Below are positions 50,751 to 60,715 of a stretch of 64,000 nt of DNA, piece by piece. Below the pieces are notes generated by a model that was given only the letters and a program-made list of their open reading frames with translations, searched no databases and was not told the origin of the DNA. Position numbers and translations under genes: made by a program. The stretch covers positions 16,675 to 80,674 of the forward strand of contig JAEZJQ010000108.1 in the NCBI GenBank assembly GCA_023436305.1, given 5' to 3'. This DNA comes from Bacillota bacterium (GTDB taxonomy: Bacteria; Bacillota; UBA4882; UBA8346). The first letter of the stretch is position 1. Every line of letters begins with the position of its first letter.

Positions 50751-51167
50751 TCAATTTTCAGTATCAATCACCGGGACATCGATGAGATAAAAACCCGCCC
50801 GGATAACTTGAACCGTATCCACGATTCGATTGCCTTTATTATCCATCTCATATGGATTAACCGGCTTATCTTCCCGGTCATTGATCAAAGAACACTGACG
50901 GTACACCTTCTTCAGTTTCGGCGCCGGGTAACTCTTCAGTAAACTTTCCAGTTGTTTGGCGGTTAACTTTTTACAAAGCGGGTCGGCCTCAATCTTTTTT
51001 AATTGTTCCTCGGAAGCCTCAACCCGGACAATTCCCTCCGTGCCGCCATCCCCCACCATCACATAACGGTAATCCAGTCCTTGCAATGCCTGCGGCGGAA
51101 CCAATTCCGCGGCGCCGCCGCTTTTCGGTTGTACCGATAACGTAACTTGATAATATGGATTAGCCAT
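50751..51167 (-). CDS. Hypothetical eCIS-operon protein of 138 residues
   Basis: A 138-residue soluble protein. It begins with a beta strand MANPYYQVTLSVQP, continues with a ferredoxin-like alternation (YRYVMVGDGGTEGIVRVEAS), then a helix rich in Lys and Leu and an extended C-terminal tail. No family is recognised. It starts after GGGAGGG, 33 bp downstream of the fibre-like gene, and is followed by the small coiled-coil gene. It may be structural or a fibre accessory. There is no export signal, which fits a particle assembled in the cytoplasm. Confidence 0.7.
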   Translation of the reverse strand: MANPYYQVTLSVQPKSGGAAELVPPQALQGLDYRYVMVGDGGTEGIVRVEASEEQLKKIEADPLCKKLTAKQLESLLKSYPAPKLKKVYRQCSLINDREDKPVNPYEMDNKGNRIVDTVQVIRAGFYLIDVPVIDTEN

Positions 51168-51200
51168 GGTTTCTGATACTCCCTCCCGGCGCTGCGCGCA

Positions 51201-52772
51201 TTATTGAATATTTACAAATATTGAAATATATCCGGTTCCCGATTCCAATGGTTCCAGCGCCTTACCGATAATGCTACCAATTTTGGGATCGGTGGCTTTT
51301 TTGGCATAACCCGGGTTAGCGGATGAGGTTAGCAAATCACCCACTTCAATGGGCGCTTCGGCGGCATCCACTTTGCAGTGAGCGTAAGCTCCCAGGGTAA
51401 CCACAAAAAGCTCGCCGCCTTCTTCGATAAAAGTCGGATCATCAGGTTCCGTCCGTGTATCCGGTGAATTCAGCCTCGGAGGCGCTTCGCAATCGACCAC
51501 CCCAATGATCTTGCCATCATTTTCTTGATCGGCCAAGGTCACCTCGGCGACCGGAATTTTGTTATTATCCCCTTGAAATCGGGAGATTGGAGTGCCTTTT
51601 AATTTTACAATATCACCGGTGTGTAACCGTTGTCCACTCCGGTTTATAAAGACATCGACTACATAACCGGTCTTGGCGCCCGTAAATGTAGCGGTACCAT
51701 TTACATAGAGCGCGTGAGTTCCATTCGGAGCCTCGGCGTAAACCCCATAAACTCCGCTTACACCCGAATAAGCGGAAACTGCCGCATTCATAGCGCTGCC
51801 ACCTGAACCGGGCGGTGATACAATGGCCGCAATACCAAGAACATCACTTGCGCCATGATTATTAACATATATTCCGTACCAGTTATCAGTTTCTTCAACA
51901 TATAAATTACCGTTCGAAACGAATAGATCACTATCCGAAACAGATAGGTTACCACTCAATGTTCCTCCTGATAATGGAAGAGCACCAATCAGCGATGCAG
52001 TGATTTCATGCGGATTGTTCTTATTAGCCACATGGCTGTCCAATTTGGTCCCATCCGCCGATATATCCCGGCCATCCACCTTTCCGGTCACGGTAAGATC
52101 ACCACTAAAATTCGTCGTGGGTGAATTGATTTGAATGCCGTTAATACTCCCAAGCTGTTTGCCTTCAATCGAAGCTAAATTTGCTGTTGCTCCTTCAATG
52201 GTTAAGGTCAGCTTACCCGTTTCAATCGCCTTGCCGGCGAATCCGGCGTAAATCCGGAGGGAATTCCCGCCCTCTTCGGTGATAATGCTTTTTTGGTCGA
52301 TGGTACCGTCCGCTTTGATGAGTACTTTGGCCAACATGATATTGATGGTATTTTCATCCACGGGCTCGGTTTTGGAGGCGGTAATAATTGCCCTCTCCCA
52401 CCAGTGAATCTCTTCGGAGCCGCCTTTATCTTCATCGGTATCCGCTTTTACCTGGGAATGGGAAATATAAAGATAAACAATATCATTGGGGGCAAACCCC
52501 TGCAGATCCACCGGGGAATCTGCGGTGAGAATTATCTCCTGGCTGAATTCCTCCCCGCCGTTGAGGACTTTATTAAGGGCCATTCCTTGGGAAACTCGAA
52601 CCTTCTTTGCTTCGAGGGCGAAGACCTCCAAACCATAAACGATTCCGCAACTATGAAGATAACGGTTGTGACGGTAACGCATTCCGGTGTGATAATCTTG
52701 GTCGAGAATAAACTCATCCTTTTTTAAAAACAGACCGTCGAAGTAACGCATTTTTTTAATTTCAGTTGCCAT
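51201..52772 (-). CDS. eCIS fibre/baseplate-attached protein
   Basis: A 523-residue protein. Residues 1-170 form a conserved injection-system domain, recognisable by RYFDGLFLKKDEFILDQDYHTGMRYRHNRYLHSCGIVYGLEV. The middle carries tail-fibre-like repeats: NPHEITASLIGALPLSGGTLSGNLSVSDSDLFV and NATFTGAKTG-like strands. The C-terminal domain (TGDIVKLKG, then GDLLTSSANPGYAKKA, ending IGKALEPLESGTGYISIFVNIQ) resembles distal fibre domains. Fibres determine which surface is recognised, so this gene may define the target. A 14-bp inverted repeat of long span precedes it. GGAGG lies before the ATG. Confidence 0.8.
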   Translation of the reverse strand: MATEIKKMRYFDGLFLKKDEFILDQDYHTGMRYRHNRYLHSCGIVYGLEVFALEAKKVRVSQGMALNKVLNGGEEFSQEIILTADSPVDLQGFAPNDIVYLYISHSQVKADTDEDKGGSEEIHWWERAIITASKTEPVDENTINIMLAKVLIKADGTIDQKSIITEEGGNSLRIYAGFAGKAIETGKLTLTIEGATANLASIEGKQLGSINGIQINSPTTNFSGDLTVTGKVDGRDISADGTKLDSHVANKNNPHEITASLIGALPLSGGTLSGNLSVSDSDLFVSNGNLYVEETDNWYGIYVNNHGASDVLGIAAIVSPPGSGGSAMNAAVSAYSGVSGVYGVYAEAPNGTHALYVNGTATFTGAKTGYVVDVFINRSGQRLHTGDIVKLKGTPISRFQGDNNKIPVAEVTLADQENDGKIIGVVDCEAPPRLNSPDTRTEPDDPTFIEEGGELFVVTLGAYAHCKVDAAEAPIEVGDLLTSSANPGYAKKATDPKIGSIIGKALEPLESGTGYISIFVNIQ

Positions 52773-52863
52773 TTTGGGCCTCCTTATTTCAATGAAATTG
52801 CGTTTATGTTTTGTTCCAGGCGGTTATCCATAATTACGATTAAGCATCGACGAAGGATGCAGC

Positions 52864-52980
52864 CGAGGAGTCTGTGCAGCTAATCGATTTTCGAAGCATA
52901 CTTAGGTTCAAGTGACATGTTCTAATACAATATATAATGGTTTTGAGTCATTAAAACGTGTTACGCGCACAGACTCCTCG
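52864..52980. repeat. Perfect 14-bp inverted repeat spanning 117 bp within the eCIS operon
   Basis: CGAGGAGTCTGTGC at 52864-52877 and GCACAGACTCCTCG at 52967-52980 are exact reverse complements separated by 89 bp. The stretch lies in the largest spacer of the operon, between the tail-I-like and fibre genes. No T run follows, so it is not a standard terminator. It could be a MITE-like remnant or a long RNA stem. Confidence 0.65.
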
Positions 52981-52993
52981 ATCAGATTGCCTT

Positions 52994-53764
52994 TTATGAC
53001 GTAATGGATCCTCCCAGCAAGGTGTCCGAACCAATTCTTGATTGGAATCCAATCCGCATGGTCGGAACGGTGATATTAAGGCCGTAATAAGTGTGCGCGG
53101 GTTTTTCCTGATCGATGATTTCGGTTAACACTTGCCGTTTCTGTTCGAGCAGACTCCGATTATTCAAAGGTAAGACCATATTAATTCTGAAATAATAGGG
53201 ACGCCCCTCTCCGACTACCGTACTTTCTCCTACTGTTGATGAGACTCCGACACAGAACGGTTCGGGAAAATCATTAATGGTAATCAGAGCCTGTTCGCCC
53301 AGATAAACCTTTAAATAAGCAATTAAACCCTCCCGGGTCCCCCGTTTTTGATACAATTGGACGATCTGATTGATTAAATTACGGTTTTTCGTTTGCCGTT
53401 CAATGTTTAACGGCGCCAATTGGCTGCCGGTTTTCGCTGTCAAGTCTTTTAAATCATCACCGTACCAATCCTTGTCTTCCCTTAAAGTTACCGCTACCCA
53501 GCCAGCCAGCCAGGAGAGAAACTGCGGCGGGGTGAGATAAGGGTTAAAATAGTTTTGAATCTGGTCCAAAATGGTCTCAATACCCACCGGTATCTCTTTC
53601 AAATCCGCCAGTTCAAGAGTTGCATCCTCAGGACGGTCCGAGAGTATTTTTTCGAATGCCTTCAGAAATTGGCCTAAAAAACCGGCCTTCGAATCAACTT
53701 GGTCCCCCTGATAAATTGTGGGAAGATATTGTAAGTATTTGCTGGGTTTTGGGCTATCGCTCAT
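52994..53764 (-). CDS. Phage tail protein I-like baseplate subunit
   Basis: A 256-residue protein of the P2 gpI/TIGR02242 type, a baseplate component connecting wedge and fibre. The start YLQYLPTIYQGDQ, then FLGQFLKAFEKILSDRPEDATLELADLKEIPVGIETILDQIQNYFNP, and PQFLSWLAGWVAVTLR, are typical. A central RNLINQIVQLYQKRGTREGLIAYLKVYLG matches the rest of the family. The start codon overlaps the stop of the second J-like gene (ATGATG). It lies before the fibre gene, the usual order of J, I and fibre in contractile tails. Confidence 0.85.
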   Translation of the reverse strand: MSDSPKPSKYLQYLPTIYQGDQVDSKAGFLGQFLKAFEKILSDRPEDATLELADLKEIPVGIETILDQIQNYFNPYLTPPQFLSWLAGWVAVTLREDKDWYGDDLKDLTAKTGSQLAPLNIERQTKNRNLINQIVQLYQKRGTREGLIAYLKVYLGEQALITINDFPEPFCVGVSSTVGESTVVGEGRPYYFRINMVLPLNNRSLLEQKRQVLTEIIDQEKPAHTYYGLNITVPTMRIGFQSRIGSDTLLGGSITS

Positions 53765-55431
53765 GATGGTACCTCGATCATTGAAATATCACTTTGGGGA
53801 TCAATCAATTGCTGGGGTTGAACGGCGGCCTGATTAAAATCATTTCCATCCAGCGTCAGGCCGGCCACATGATCAACTCCGGGAACTCTTTCCAGAAGCT
53901 GATATATCTCCGAACGGTAAATATACCGCCCCACCGGCCAACCGTTACCGTATTCCCCACCTTCCAGAGGGCTTAAATACTTCCTTACGGTAGTTTCCGC
54001 CAACTGTAACACATTGATGGCGTTGGTGTTTGAACTTACGACGATTTGGGCCTTTAAACGAAGATGATAATAATTGGGCGCCACCACGTGAACCCGGGTA
54101 GTAACCAGTTTTCGCCGGGATAAGAACTGTTTGACCTGCCGTCTTAATAAAACCGATGGTTTGGCATCACCCATTCCGTAAGCATAGAGATATGTTTTTA
54201 TTTTTCCATTCAGTTTTTCTTCCTTAACCAGCAATTCATCGGTTAAAAAACCGGGACAATTCAAGATCACCCGATCATCATCGGTTTTATTGAGTAAAAC
54301 AGCTGCGCTGTGATCCGTTTTCGTAATGATAATTTGCTTTTCATCCGGGCTTTTCGTAATTTCGGCGGTGGCCAGCCAATTGATATCATAAACTCGCGTT
54401 AAAAAGTCGATCAATTGGATACTGTCCGGGCCAGGAATATCCTCCCAGCAGCATACCGGTTTTTCTCCGGAAACGAGCAGCATCAACGTAATATGTCCCG
54501 GTTTATCCATATCGGGATTCGACTTTGAATATTCCAGATCGCGGTTCATCATCCCGATAACCCGTCCGGTTAAATCCGGTTGCAGTTGCCGCAGATATTC
54601 CAAGGTCAACGCTTCAAAATCGTCAGCGGTAATTGCCCGGTAACGCTGATTAAGCAATGTCAATCCCCGTTGAATATCTTTCGCAATAGGTTGAAAAATT
54701 TTCAGCCGGGTGACTTTTAACTGGTCTCTCTCCTTAAATACCTTTAATTGTAATTTATTGCCGCTATATGAAACAATGCTGACATGATCCCGGCTCTGAT
54801 TGAGTGTTAAAGAAATTGTCTTCCCGCCATCAATGACGAATATGCCGGAATCATCGGCGTTTTTACTGATTTGGGCGGTTAAGGCCATATCAAATATTTC
54901 ATGGGTAAATCCTAATAATTTACTTTCATCAGCGCCTGGAATGTTATTCCAGATAAACAAGCATTCGGATTCTGCCTCCAGTTCATCATTTTTTCCGGTG
55001 TTAAAACCGATGGTTACTTTGTTCCCTTCATTATTCAGGCGGAGTGAAATGGTATTTTTGACATCGGAAATCAATATGGTTTGTTCATCCGCACTTTTTT
55101 CGGCTTTAACAGGGGGTAGCCAGACAATCCCGTAATTTTGACTTAAAAAGTCACCCAAACGGGTGCTGTCAATCCCGGGAATTCCATCCCAGCGAAATAC
55201 ATAATCAATTCCGAGTAATTTAAGAAACGCTCGGTAATTTGCCTCCGGAACTTGATTGAGCCGGTAAATGATCATCTCACTGAGCCATGAAAACAACTCC
55301 AGTAAAGTGATTCCCGGATCGGAAGGGTTATGATTGGTCCACTCCTTGTTATAAATTGGGATCAACGATTTGGCTTCCTGTAACAAATCGTTAAAACTGC
55401 GATCATCCAGATTTGGTATTGGTAAAGCCAT
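53761..55431 (-). CDS. Baseplate J-like protein 2 (Afp12-like region)
   Basis: A 556-residue baseplate wedge protein. The N-terminus (NDLLQEAKSLIPIYNKEWTNHNPSDPGITLLELFSWLSEMIIYRLNQVPE) and the C-terminus (VRKYLSPLEGGEYGNGWPVGRYIYRSEIYQLLERVPGVDHVAG) are those of J-like proteins. The middle contains two repeats of a domain beginning SADEQTILISDVKNTISLRLNN, which is not part of phage J. It is homologous over both ends with the much longer gene before it, so the pair arose by duplication. It starts 80 bp after that gene and overlaps the tail-I-like gene. In eCIS such proteins make the two types of wedge arm. Confidence 0.82.
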   Translation of the reverse strand: MALPIPNLDDRSFNDLLQEAKSLIPIYNKEWTNHNPSDPGITLLELFSWLSEMIIYRLNQVPEANYRAFLKLLGIDYVFRWDGIPGIDSTRLGDFLSQNYGIVWLPPVKAEKSADEQTILISDVKNTISLRLNNEGNKVTIGFNTGKNDELEAESECLFIWNNIPGADESKLLGFTHEIFDMALTAQISKNADDSGIFVIDGGKTISLTLNQSRDHVSIVSYSGNKLQLKVFKERDQLKVTRLKIFQPIAKDIQRGLTLLNQRYRAITADDFEALTLEYLRQLQPDLTGRVIGMMNRDLEYSKSNPDMDKPGHITLMLLVSGEKPVCCWEDIPGPDSIQLIDFLTRVYDINWLATAEITKSPDEKQIIITKTDHSAAVLLNKTDDDRVILNCPGFLTDELLVKEEKLNGKIKTYLYAYGMGDAKPSVLLRRQVKQFLSRRKLVTTRVHVVAPNYYHLRLKAQIVVSSNTNAINVLQLAETTVRKYLSPLEGGEYGNGWPVGRYIYRSEIYQLLERVPGVDHVAGLTLDGNDFNQAAVQPQQLIDPQSDISMIEVPS

Positions 55432-55511
55432 TGTTTACCTCGCTGTGGTTTAAAATGACATATCCGTTGGGCTTGGTAGCCTGATATATCCCAATAATTC
55501 AGGTTGGAATG

Positions 55512-58500
55512 TTACCGATTCGATAAGGATCTTCCAAAACAATACGCGCAATAGTCAATCTGTAAATCTTTCAGCAGTTGTTCATCAAAGGTCTCCAAAA
55601 AGCGACGGTACTTCTTTTGAACGTTGCAAACTCCGGTCGAATGATTCAAATCATGGATTTCTTTCGTATTTAAGTTGATCATATACGGAAAGAGCAAATT
55701 GTTGCTTGACGCTTCATCCCCGGTATTGGTTTCCGAATGAATCACATGATTGCCGCTATAAATCAAATAATGACTATCGATATAGATCGTCTCCAACCGG
55801 TCATTCAGCCTTTGAACCGTCCCTGATTTTATATTGGCCGGATCCGAATCATCCTTACCACGGTGGATGGTGATCCCGTCTTTCTCCTCAAAGGTGGCGA
55901 TCTTTAGATAACGAAACTGTCCATTTTCCGGAACCTGATTTAAAATATAGGATTGAATCCGGTGGTCGCTGGTTTCCACCAAACTCCCCACGGGGAATAC
56001 CGTCCCGCTGGAAATCGGTTCAAACTCCAGCACATCTCCCCCGCTCTCATGAACTACCGATTTAATGGCCATGGAGATACTATCGTTAGAATGATGGAGA
56101 TGAATCCGATCCCCTTCCTTGAATCCGCTCACCACCATTTTTACCACTGGAAGCTCCGGATTTAACGTCACGGCTTCGGCAAGGGTCATCATAATTTTGG
56201 CATCCTCGCTTTTTACGCTGCTTAACCGGGGATAAATACTGGTACCGGTAATACTTTCGGTTTTCACGGCCGTAGTCAAAGTATATAATTGAACCGGCGC
56301 TTTCAACGCCAGATCAACGATATGATCAACACCTTCAACATTTTCGATGGCGGCGTATATTTCCGATATATATACATTCCGGCCAAAATCCCACCCATCG
56401 CCATCCGTTCCGCCATGCAAAGGGTGAAAATATTTATGCAACATATCCCGAATCTTTCCCTCAATAATTTTAGCAGTGCCGATTGAATTATATTTCACCG
56501 CCACCTCAACGCCAATCCCCATATACCCCGGACCGGTCAAATTGATTTGGGAAGGATACTGGATCAGGTAAGTTGAAGTTTTATCAAACAGATATTCCTC
56601 CACCGTCCGGATTAATTCCCGGCTGGGATATGGCTTTGGGTCATCGGACTCCGGCACAATAATCACGGTAACCCACCCGGGATGGTATTGTAAATCGGTG
56701 TCGGTGGCAGGCAGACATTTGGCTTTGGTAACCTTGGTTGATGCTTCCTTGACCAGCCACTCAAAATCCTCATAGGTAACCGCCCGTTTTTTATGTTTAA
56801 GTGTTTGCGGGCCACGTACCAAAGCCCGTTCCAGATTTTCCTGGTCGAACCCTCCGTCGGCGTCTTCCAGATTAGTAACCGAATCGATGTATGGAAAAGT
56901 GGTCCGTAATTTGGTAATGACCCCGGCTTTGACATTGCCTTCCGAACCCCCGCCGTATTGATAAAACTTGCCTTGAATATTGTTTTTATCAACGGGCGGG
57001 ATCATTCCCCGCCCGGCATCGCCAAAAGTAATTTGGCCGGTATTGCGGTCAATTTGGTAATGCCGGTGGTTGGACTCTGAAAAATGAAAACTGTCAACCT
57101 CATGCCAACGTACCCAGATCTCCAATGTATTGCCGGCTTGGTCCTTTTCTTCTACAATGGCGTCTTTCCCCTCATCCTCCAAAATCTTGGCCTGTTCCGC
57201 CTCGGTCAGCGCAGGCTCACGGACAAAGATTTGCTGCCCGGGCAGAACCGGAGAACCGTTCAACTTGAATGTTTGATTCGGTTTCCCATTGCTGGAACCC
57301 AAGATTTCATTATGGACGGTAGTGAGATGGCGTCCCCAAACAGTATTGGTGCAAATGGTCCATGGCTTGGGCAAAAATTTATACGCACCTTTGGCCAATC
57401 GGGCCCGGAGCCAGAATAATTCGGATTCAAACAAATATTGTTTGGCCATATTATCGGGTATCAGGAACTCAACCATCTCCCGTTTGGTGAGATTCTCGGT
57501 GCCATCCTCCGCGCTTAAGGTAATCCATTTCTTCCCGTTCCAGTATTCCCAGGCAATGACCGGAGGATCTGCGGATTCCAAAGCCTGATTATTGATATTC
57601 CCGGTGCTGTTTTCCAGCAAGGGGAAGAATAGATTAACCGGAAGACTGCGGATATCCTGATCGAACGCCAAATAAACGGCGGCCTGTTCATCGCTGACCG
57701 GGATGAACGGCCGGAAAACAACCGTAGTGTTTTTGCCGGTGGCGGAACAGTCTTGGTATTCGAAATTATTGTAGGTGATTATGTTTTCGGAGGCCGCCAT
57801 TTCCGGCGGCATCATATAGGATAATGTAATACTATAAATTGAAGGCGGTTGAAAATTCTCCTGAATTGCTATCCATTCCGTCCGATCAGTAGACCCAAGC
57901 AACACGGGCGTCCCATCAATAATTTTATATTTTTGAAGACCCTGGCTGGTTTTCCGGACTTCCACCAAATAATGCGGCTCGTTATCATTGGCGGTTTGTT
58001 CAAAATATTGGGCTGGAGAACCGTAACCACCGTCAATAATCCGTATCCGAAGCCAATAGTTCTCCACTCCGTTAACGGTTGTGGATTGGTTATCCGGCAT
58101 TTTAAAAGAAACTATCGTGTTATCCGTAACCGTGAATGCTCCGGTTTTATCGGTGAAAGCATAATCGGCGTCGTTATCAAAGCGGCTCCAAACCCTGCCG
58201 TTCCAAAACTCCCAACTTAAAGTCACACCATCTTTATTGACTTCAACCCCATCCGATAGTTGGATATTCAATATCACCGTGGCGCCTTTTTTGGAGAAGC
58301 CTTCTTTGGAACCGATATAAAAAGTATCGTTAAGTTTCTTGGGACGTTCGCCGAAAGGCCGGAAATCCTTACTGATATCCAGCGGGTTGTTATTATAAAA
58401 AGCGGCGTCAACCGGGAACTGAGGCGGACCCGGCACATAATAAAATCTGGTTCCGGCCGGTATGTTCCATTGAAATGGCGAATCCAAATAAAATGTTTTA

Positions 58501-59846
58501 TTATCCGGATTAGCCTTGGTGATTACCCGTGTTTCTCCCCCGGTAATAATAAACTGATTTTCTTTAATTTCTTGCCCGAAAGTATCCGGTGCGAGTCCGA
58601 GAGTTACTTCGGTTGAAACCGTATAAAGATAGAAATCTTTTCCATCCGGGTCCTTCCCCTGGTAACCCATGGTTCCGGTAGCGCAAGGTGTGTAGGCAAA
58701 CGAAGTCCCCTCCGGCAGATCCGGGTCAAAAGCCTCATTTATCGTCAGTTCCGTATCCGATTCAGGATTCGCGGTAACCATCCGGATTTGATTTTGAGCA
58801 ATGATCCGGTCATTGGCTTTCAGCGCGGAACTGCTTTCCTTTGTACTGTTAAATTTGGTTTTAACGCCATAAACCTTGAGTCCATGACTGGAAATGGTTC
58901 CGGCGGCTTCGATGGCCGGTGTATTCAACTCAATCCCCACGGCTACATTTTTGATCTCCGGCAATTGAGTGGCGGCCAACCCGGTAACCGGCGTCTGAAG
59001 TTCGGCCACCAGCCAGTGATTCTTCCAGTTCTCCAGGTGATGATTTTGCGTCTCAATCCCTTGCAAGGTGGTTTCTGAAATATTCCATAAATACGGAAAA
59101 TAAAGCGTGCCGCTTTTTAATAGATTCGCTACATTCCGGTCCGATTCGTTTTGTTGGTTAACACCGAACGGTTCAAGCGGTATCCGTTTGCCGTCTTGAT
59201 CACAATACCATTTGACTTCCCATTGCTGTTCCGAATTAAATTTGGATTCCGTGACGAGGTCTATCTTCAGCACGGCGGTAACCGGTTCCCTAAACCCGAA
59301 AAACCTTTTATGGCCAAGGTACAGCCGGTGCGGGGTCAGTTCCTGCCCCCGGAATATTTCCTCTCCGGTCCGGGACGGGCTGTTGAAAAATAGCGGGCTG
59401 TGGTCGCGCCACCGGTCATTTTGGGGATCAAGGCTGATGGCTTTCACTAACTTCGGTAAAATGACCGTTACCTCTTTTTCCGTTTCAAAAATGACTGTTT
59501 CATCCTGATCCGTGGCAACCTGGGTTCCGGCCTTAATAAAGGCAAATTGTTTAGCCCCGGCTGCCATTGTAAAAGTCAATGGAGCCCGGGCCACCTTTGG
59601 TGGAGATAGATACACTCCAATAATATCCAGGAAACTTAGAAAGTTTTTTTCCGGAACCCGATTTAACCGCTGGATGATTACTTCCATCATCCGGGCGAAG
59701 ATATTGACCAAAGCTTGAGCTTGTTTGTCATATTGGAGGGCATGATTATTACGCCACTCCCGTATGTAATATTGAAGCAGCAAATTTAATTCAGCCACTA
59801 ATTTTTCCTGATTGCGTTCATCGATCTTCGGAGGTGAAATCGCCAT
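55512..59846 (-). CDS. Large baseplate J-like protein (Afp11-like)
   Basis: A 1444-residue baseplate protein, far longer than phage J (about 300) and similar in scale to Afp11 of antifeeding prophages. The first 60 residues (VNIFARMMEVIIQRLNRVPEKNFLSFLDIIG) match the start of the second J-like gene. Several beta-rich carbohydrate-binding-like modules follow; the classical J region lies near residues 990-1185 (RALVRGPQTLKHKKRAVTYEDFEWLVKEAS to GRNVYISEIYAAIENVEGVDHIVD). The C-terminus extends another 250 residues and has a CAYC pair. Its start overlaps the gp25-like stop by one base. It probably forms the main wedge ring. Confidence 0.85.
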   Translation of the reverse strand: MAISPPKIDERNQEKLVAELNLLLQYYIREWRNNHALQYDKQAQALVNIFARMMEVIIQRLNRVPEKNFLSFLDIIGVYLSPPKVARAPLTFTMAAGAKQFAFIKAGTQVATDQDETVIFETEKEVTVILPKLVKAISLDPQNDRWRDHSPLFFNSPSRTGEEIFRGQELTPHRLYLGHKRFFGFREPVTAVLKIDLVTESKFNSEQQWEVKWYCDQDGKRIPLEPFGVNQQNESDRNVANLLKSGTLYFPYLWNISETTLQGIETQNHHLENWKNHWLVAELQTPVTGLAATQLPEIKNVAVGIELNTPAIEAAGTISSHGLKVYGVKTKFNSTKESSSALKANDRIIAQNQIRMVTANPESDTELTINEAFDPDLPEGTSFAYTPCATGTMGYQGKDPDGKDFYLYTVSTEVTLGLAPDTFGQEIKENQFIITGGETRVITKANPDNKTFYLDSPFQWNIPAGTRFYYVPGPPQFPVDAAFYNNNPLDISKDFRPFGERPKKLNDTFYIGSKEGFSKKGATVILNIQLSDGVEVNKDGVTLSWEFWNGRVWSRFDNDADYAFTDKTGAFTVTDNTIVSFKMPDNQSTTVNGVENYWLRIRIIDGGYGSPAQYFEQTANDNEPHYLVEVRKTSQGLQKYKIIDGTPVLLGSTDRTEWIAIQENFQPPSIYSITLSYMMPPEMAASENIITYNNFEYQDCSATGKNTTVVFRPFIPVSDEQAAVYLAFDQDIRSLPVNLFFPLLENSTGNINNQALESADPPVIAWEYWNGKKWITLSAEDGTENLTKREMVEFLIPDNMAKQYLFESELFWLRARLAKGAYKFLPKPWTICTNTVWGRHLTTVHNEILGSSNGKPNQTFKLNGSPVLPGQQIFVREPALTEAEQAKILEDEGKDAIVEEKDQAGNTLEIWVRWHEVDSFHFSESNHRHYQIDRNTGQITFGDAGRGMIPPVDKNNIQGKFYQYGGGSEGNVKAGVITKLRTTFPYIDSVTNLEDADGGFDQENLERALVRGPQTLKHKKRAVTYEDFEWLVKEASTKVTKAKCLPATDTDLQYHPGWVTVIIVPESDDPKPYPSRELIRTVEEYLFDKTSTYLIQYPSQINLTGPGYMGIGVEVAVKYNSIGTAKIIEGKIRDMLHKYFHPLHGGTDGDGWDFGRNVYISEIYAAIENVEGVDHIVDLALKAPVQLYTLTTAVKTESITGTSIYPRLSSVKSEDAKIMMTLAEAVTLNPELPVVKMVVSGFKEGDRIHLHHSNDSISMAIKSVVHESGGDVLEFEPISSGTVFPVGSLVETSDHRIQSYILNQVPENGQFRYLKIATFEEKDGITIHRGKDDSDPANIKSGTVQRLNDRLETIYIDSHYLIYSGNHVIHSETNTGDEASSNNLLFPYMINLNTKEIHDLNHSTGVCNVQKKYRRFLETFDEQLLKDLQIDYCAYCFGRSLSNR

Positions 59847-60241
59847 TATTTCCCCGCTTTCTCGAGATAAAACGGATATACCAGATTATTCTTGGTATTG
59901 GCGGTAATGACCCGGTATTCAATATGAATGTTCAATCGATTCGGTTCAATTGAGTCCGGATTTACCGCTACATTGAGCACATCAATCCTGGGTTCCCATT
60001 CCATCAGGGCCTCTTCAACATAATGTTTAATCAGGGTGGCGGTTGAAGTGTTATTCGGTGCGAAAACCATTTCATTAATCCCGCAACCGAAATCCGGCCG
60101 CATCACCCGTTCTCCCTTGGCAGTGCCCAGAATGATCAAGATGCACTCCCGGATTGATTCTTCCGCCTCAGCTGATGCAATCACGCCGTTTTCAGCAGCA
60201 ACCGGAAATTTCCAGCCTTTTCCCAGAAAATCCGCATCCAT
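59846..60241 (-). CDS. gp25-like baseplate wedge protein (Afp9-like)
   Basis: A 131-residue protein of the T4 gp25/W-like family, the conserved wedge core that seeds the sheath in contractile machines. The signature is ECILIILGTAKGERVMRPDFGCGINEMVF, where the acidic and Arg contacts of the family are present, followed by the helical EALMEWEPRIDVLNVAV. Length is typical. It lies between the PAAR tip gene and the large J-like gene; the stop overlaps the next start by one base. Its presence separates this locus from simple lysis or siphophage clusters and shows a contractile system. Confidence 0.92.
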   Translation of the reverse strand: MDADFLGKGWKFPVAAENGVIASAEAEESIRECILIILGTAKGERVMRPDFGCGINEMVFAPNNTSTATLIKHYVEEALMEWEPRIDVLNVAVNPDSIEPNRLNIHIEYRVITANTKNNLVYPFYLEKAGK

Positions 60242-60244
60242 GTT

Positions 60245-60649
60245 TCATCCCCCGATCATTACCGTCCCAACCGCAATTACCTGCCCCACCGGCATATCTG
60301 ATGGATCATTACAGGTCATGGCCATATCGCCATTCCTGGCGGCCATTTTCCCGTTAATTTTCACAGTCATGCTCCCCATCTTGATGGTTCCTTTATTAGC
60401 GGGTGGTTTTTGAAATGACACCCCCGGGGCCTGAGGAATATGGGATGGTAAATTGGAAGCCGTGGAATCAGCCGTGGCCGCCGGCATCCCCATAATTTTC
60501 ACATCGGAACTTAAATTACCATCGATGATCCCGTTAAACACATGGGGTAACGGCGTCGGCACCGGTGACCCCGGTGGGGACGGAACCATTACAATATGCG
60601 TATCGGTTGCTATAATTTTATCGCCTTGCTTCGCAGCTGGTTGGCCCAT
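60245..60649 (-). CDS. PAAR-domain spike tip protein
   Basis: A 134-residue PAAR protein that sharpens the spike of contractile injection systems and may carry cargo. The opening GQPAAKQGDKIIATDTHIVMVPSPPGSPVPTPLPHVFNG is the standard PAAR beginning with Pro-rich loops and the metal-ligand His residues. The second half repeats the pattern with GNLSSDVKIMG and ATADSTASNLPSHIPQAPG. It has no toxin extension. GAAGGGAG precedes the ATG. It lies just after the spike genes, the normal order. Confidence 0.92.
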   Translation of the reverse strand: MGQPAAKQGDKIIATDTHIVMVPSPPGSPVPTPLPHVFNGIIDGNLSSDVKIMGMPAATADSTASNLPSHIPQAPGVSFQKPPANKGTIKMGSMTVKINGKMAARNGDMAMTCNDPSDMPVGQVIAVGTVMIGG

Positions 60650-60715
60650 TTGGCTCGCTCCCTTCGGTCGTATATATCGGGTTTCGTAAAAAAATTTAGC
60701 TTTTTTTCGTAATAT

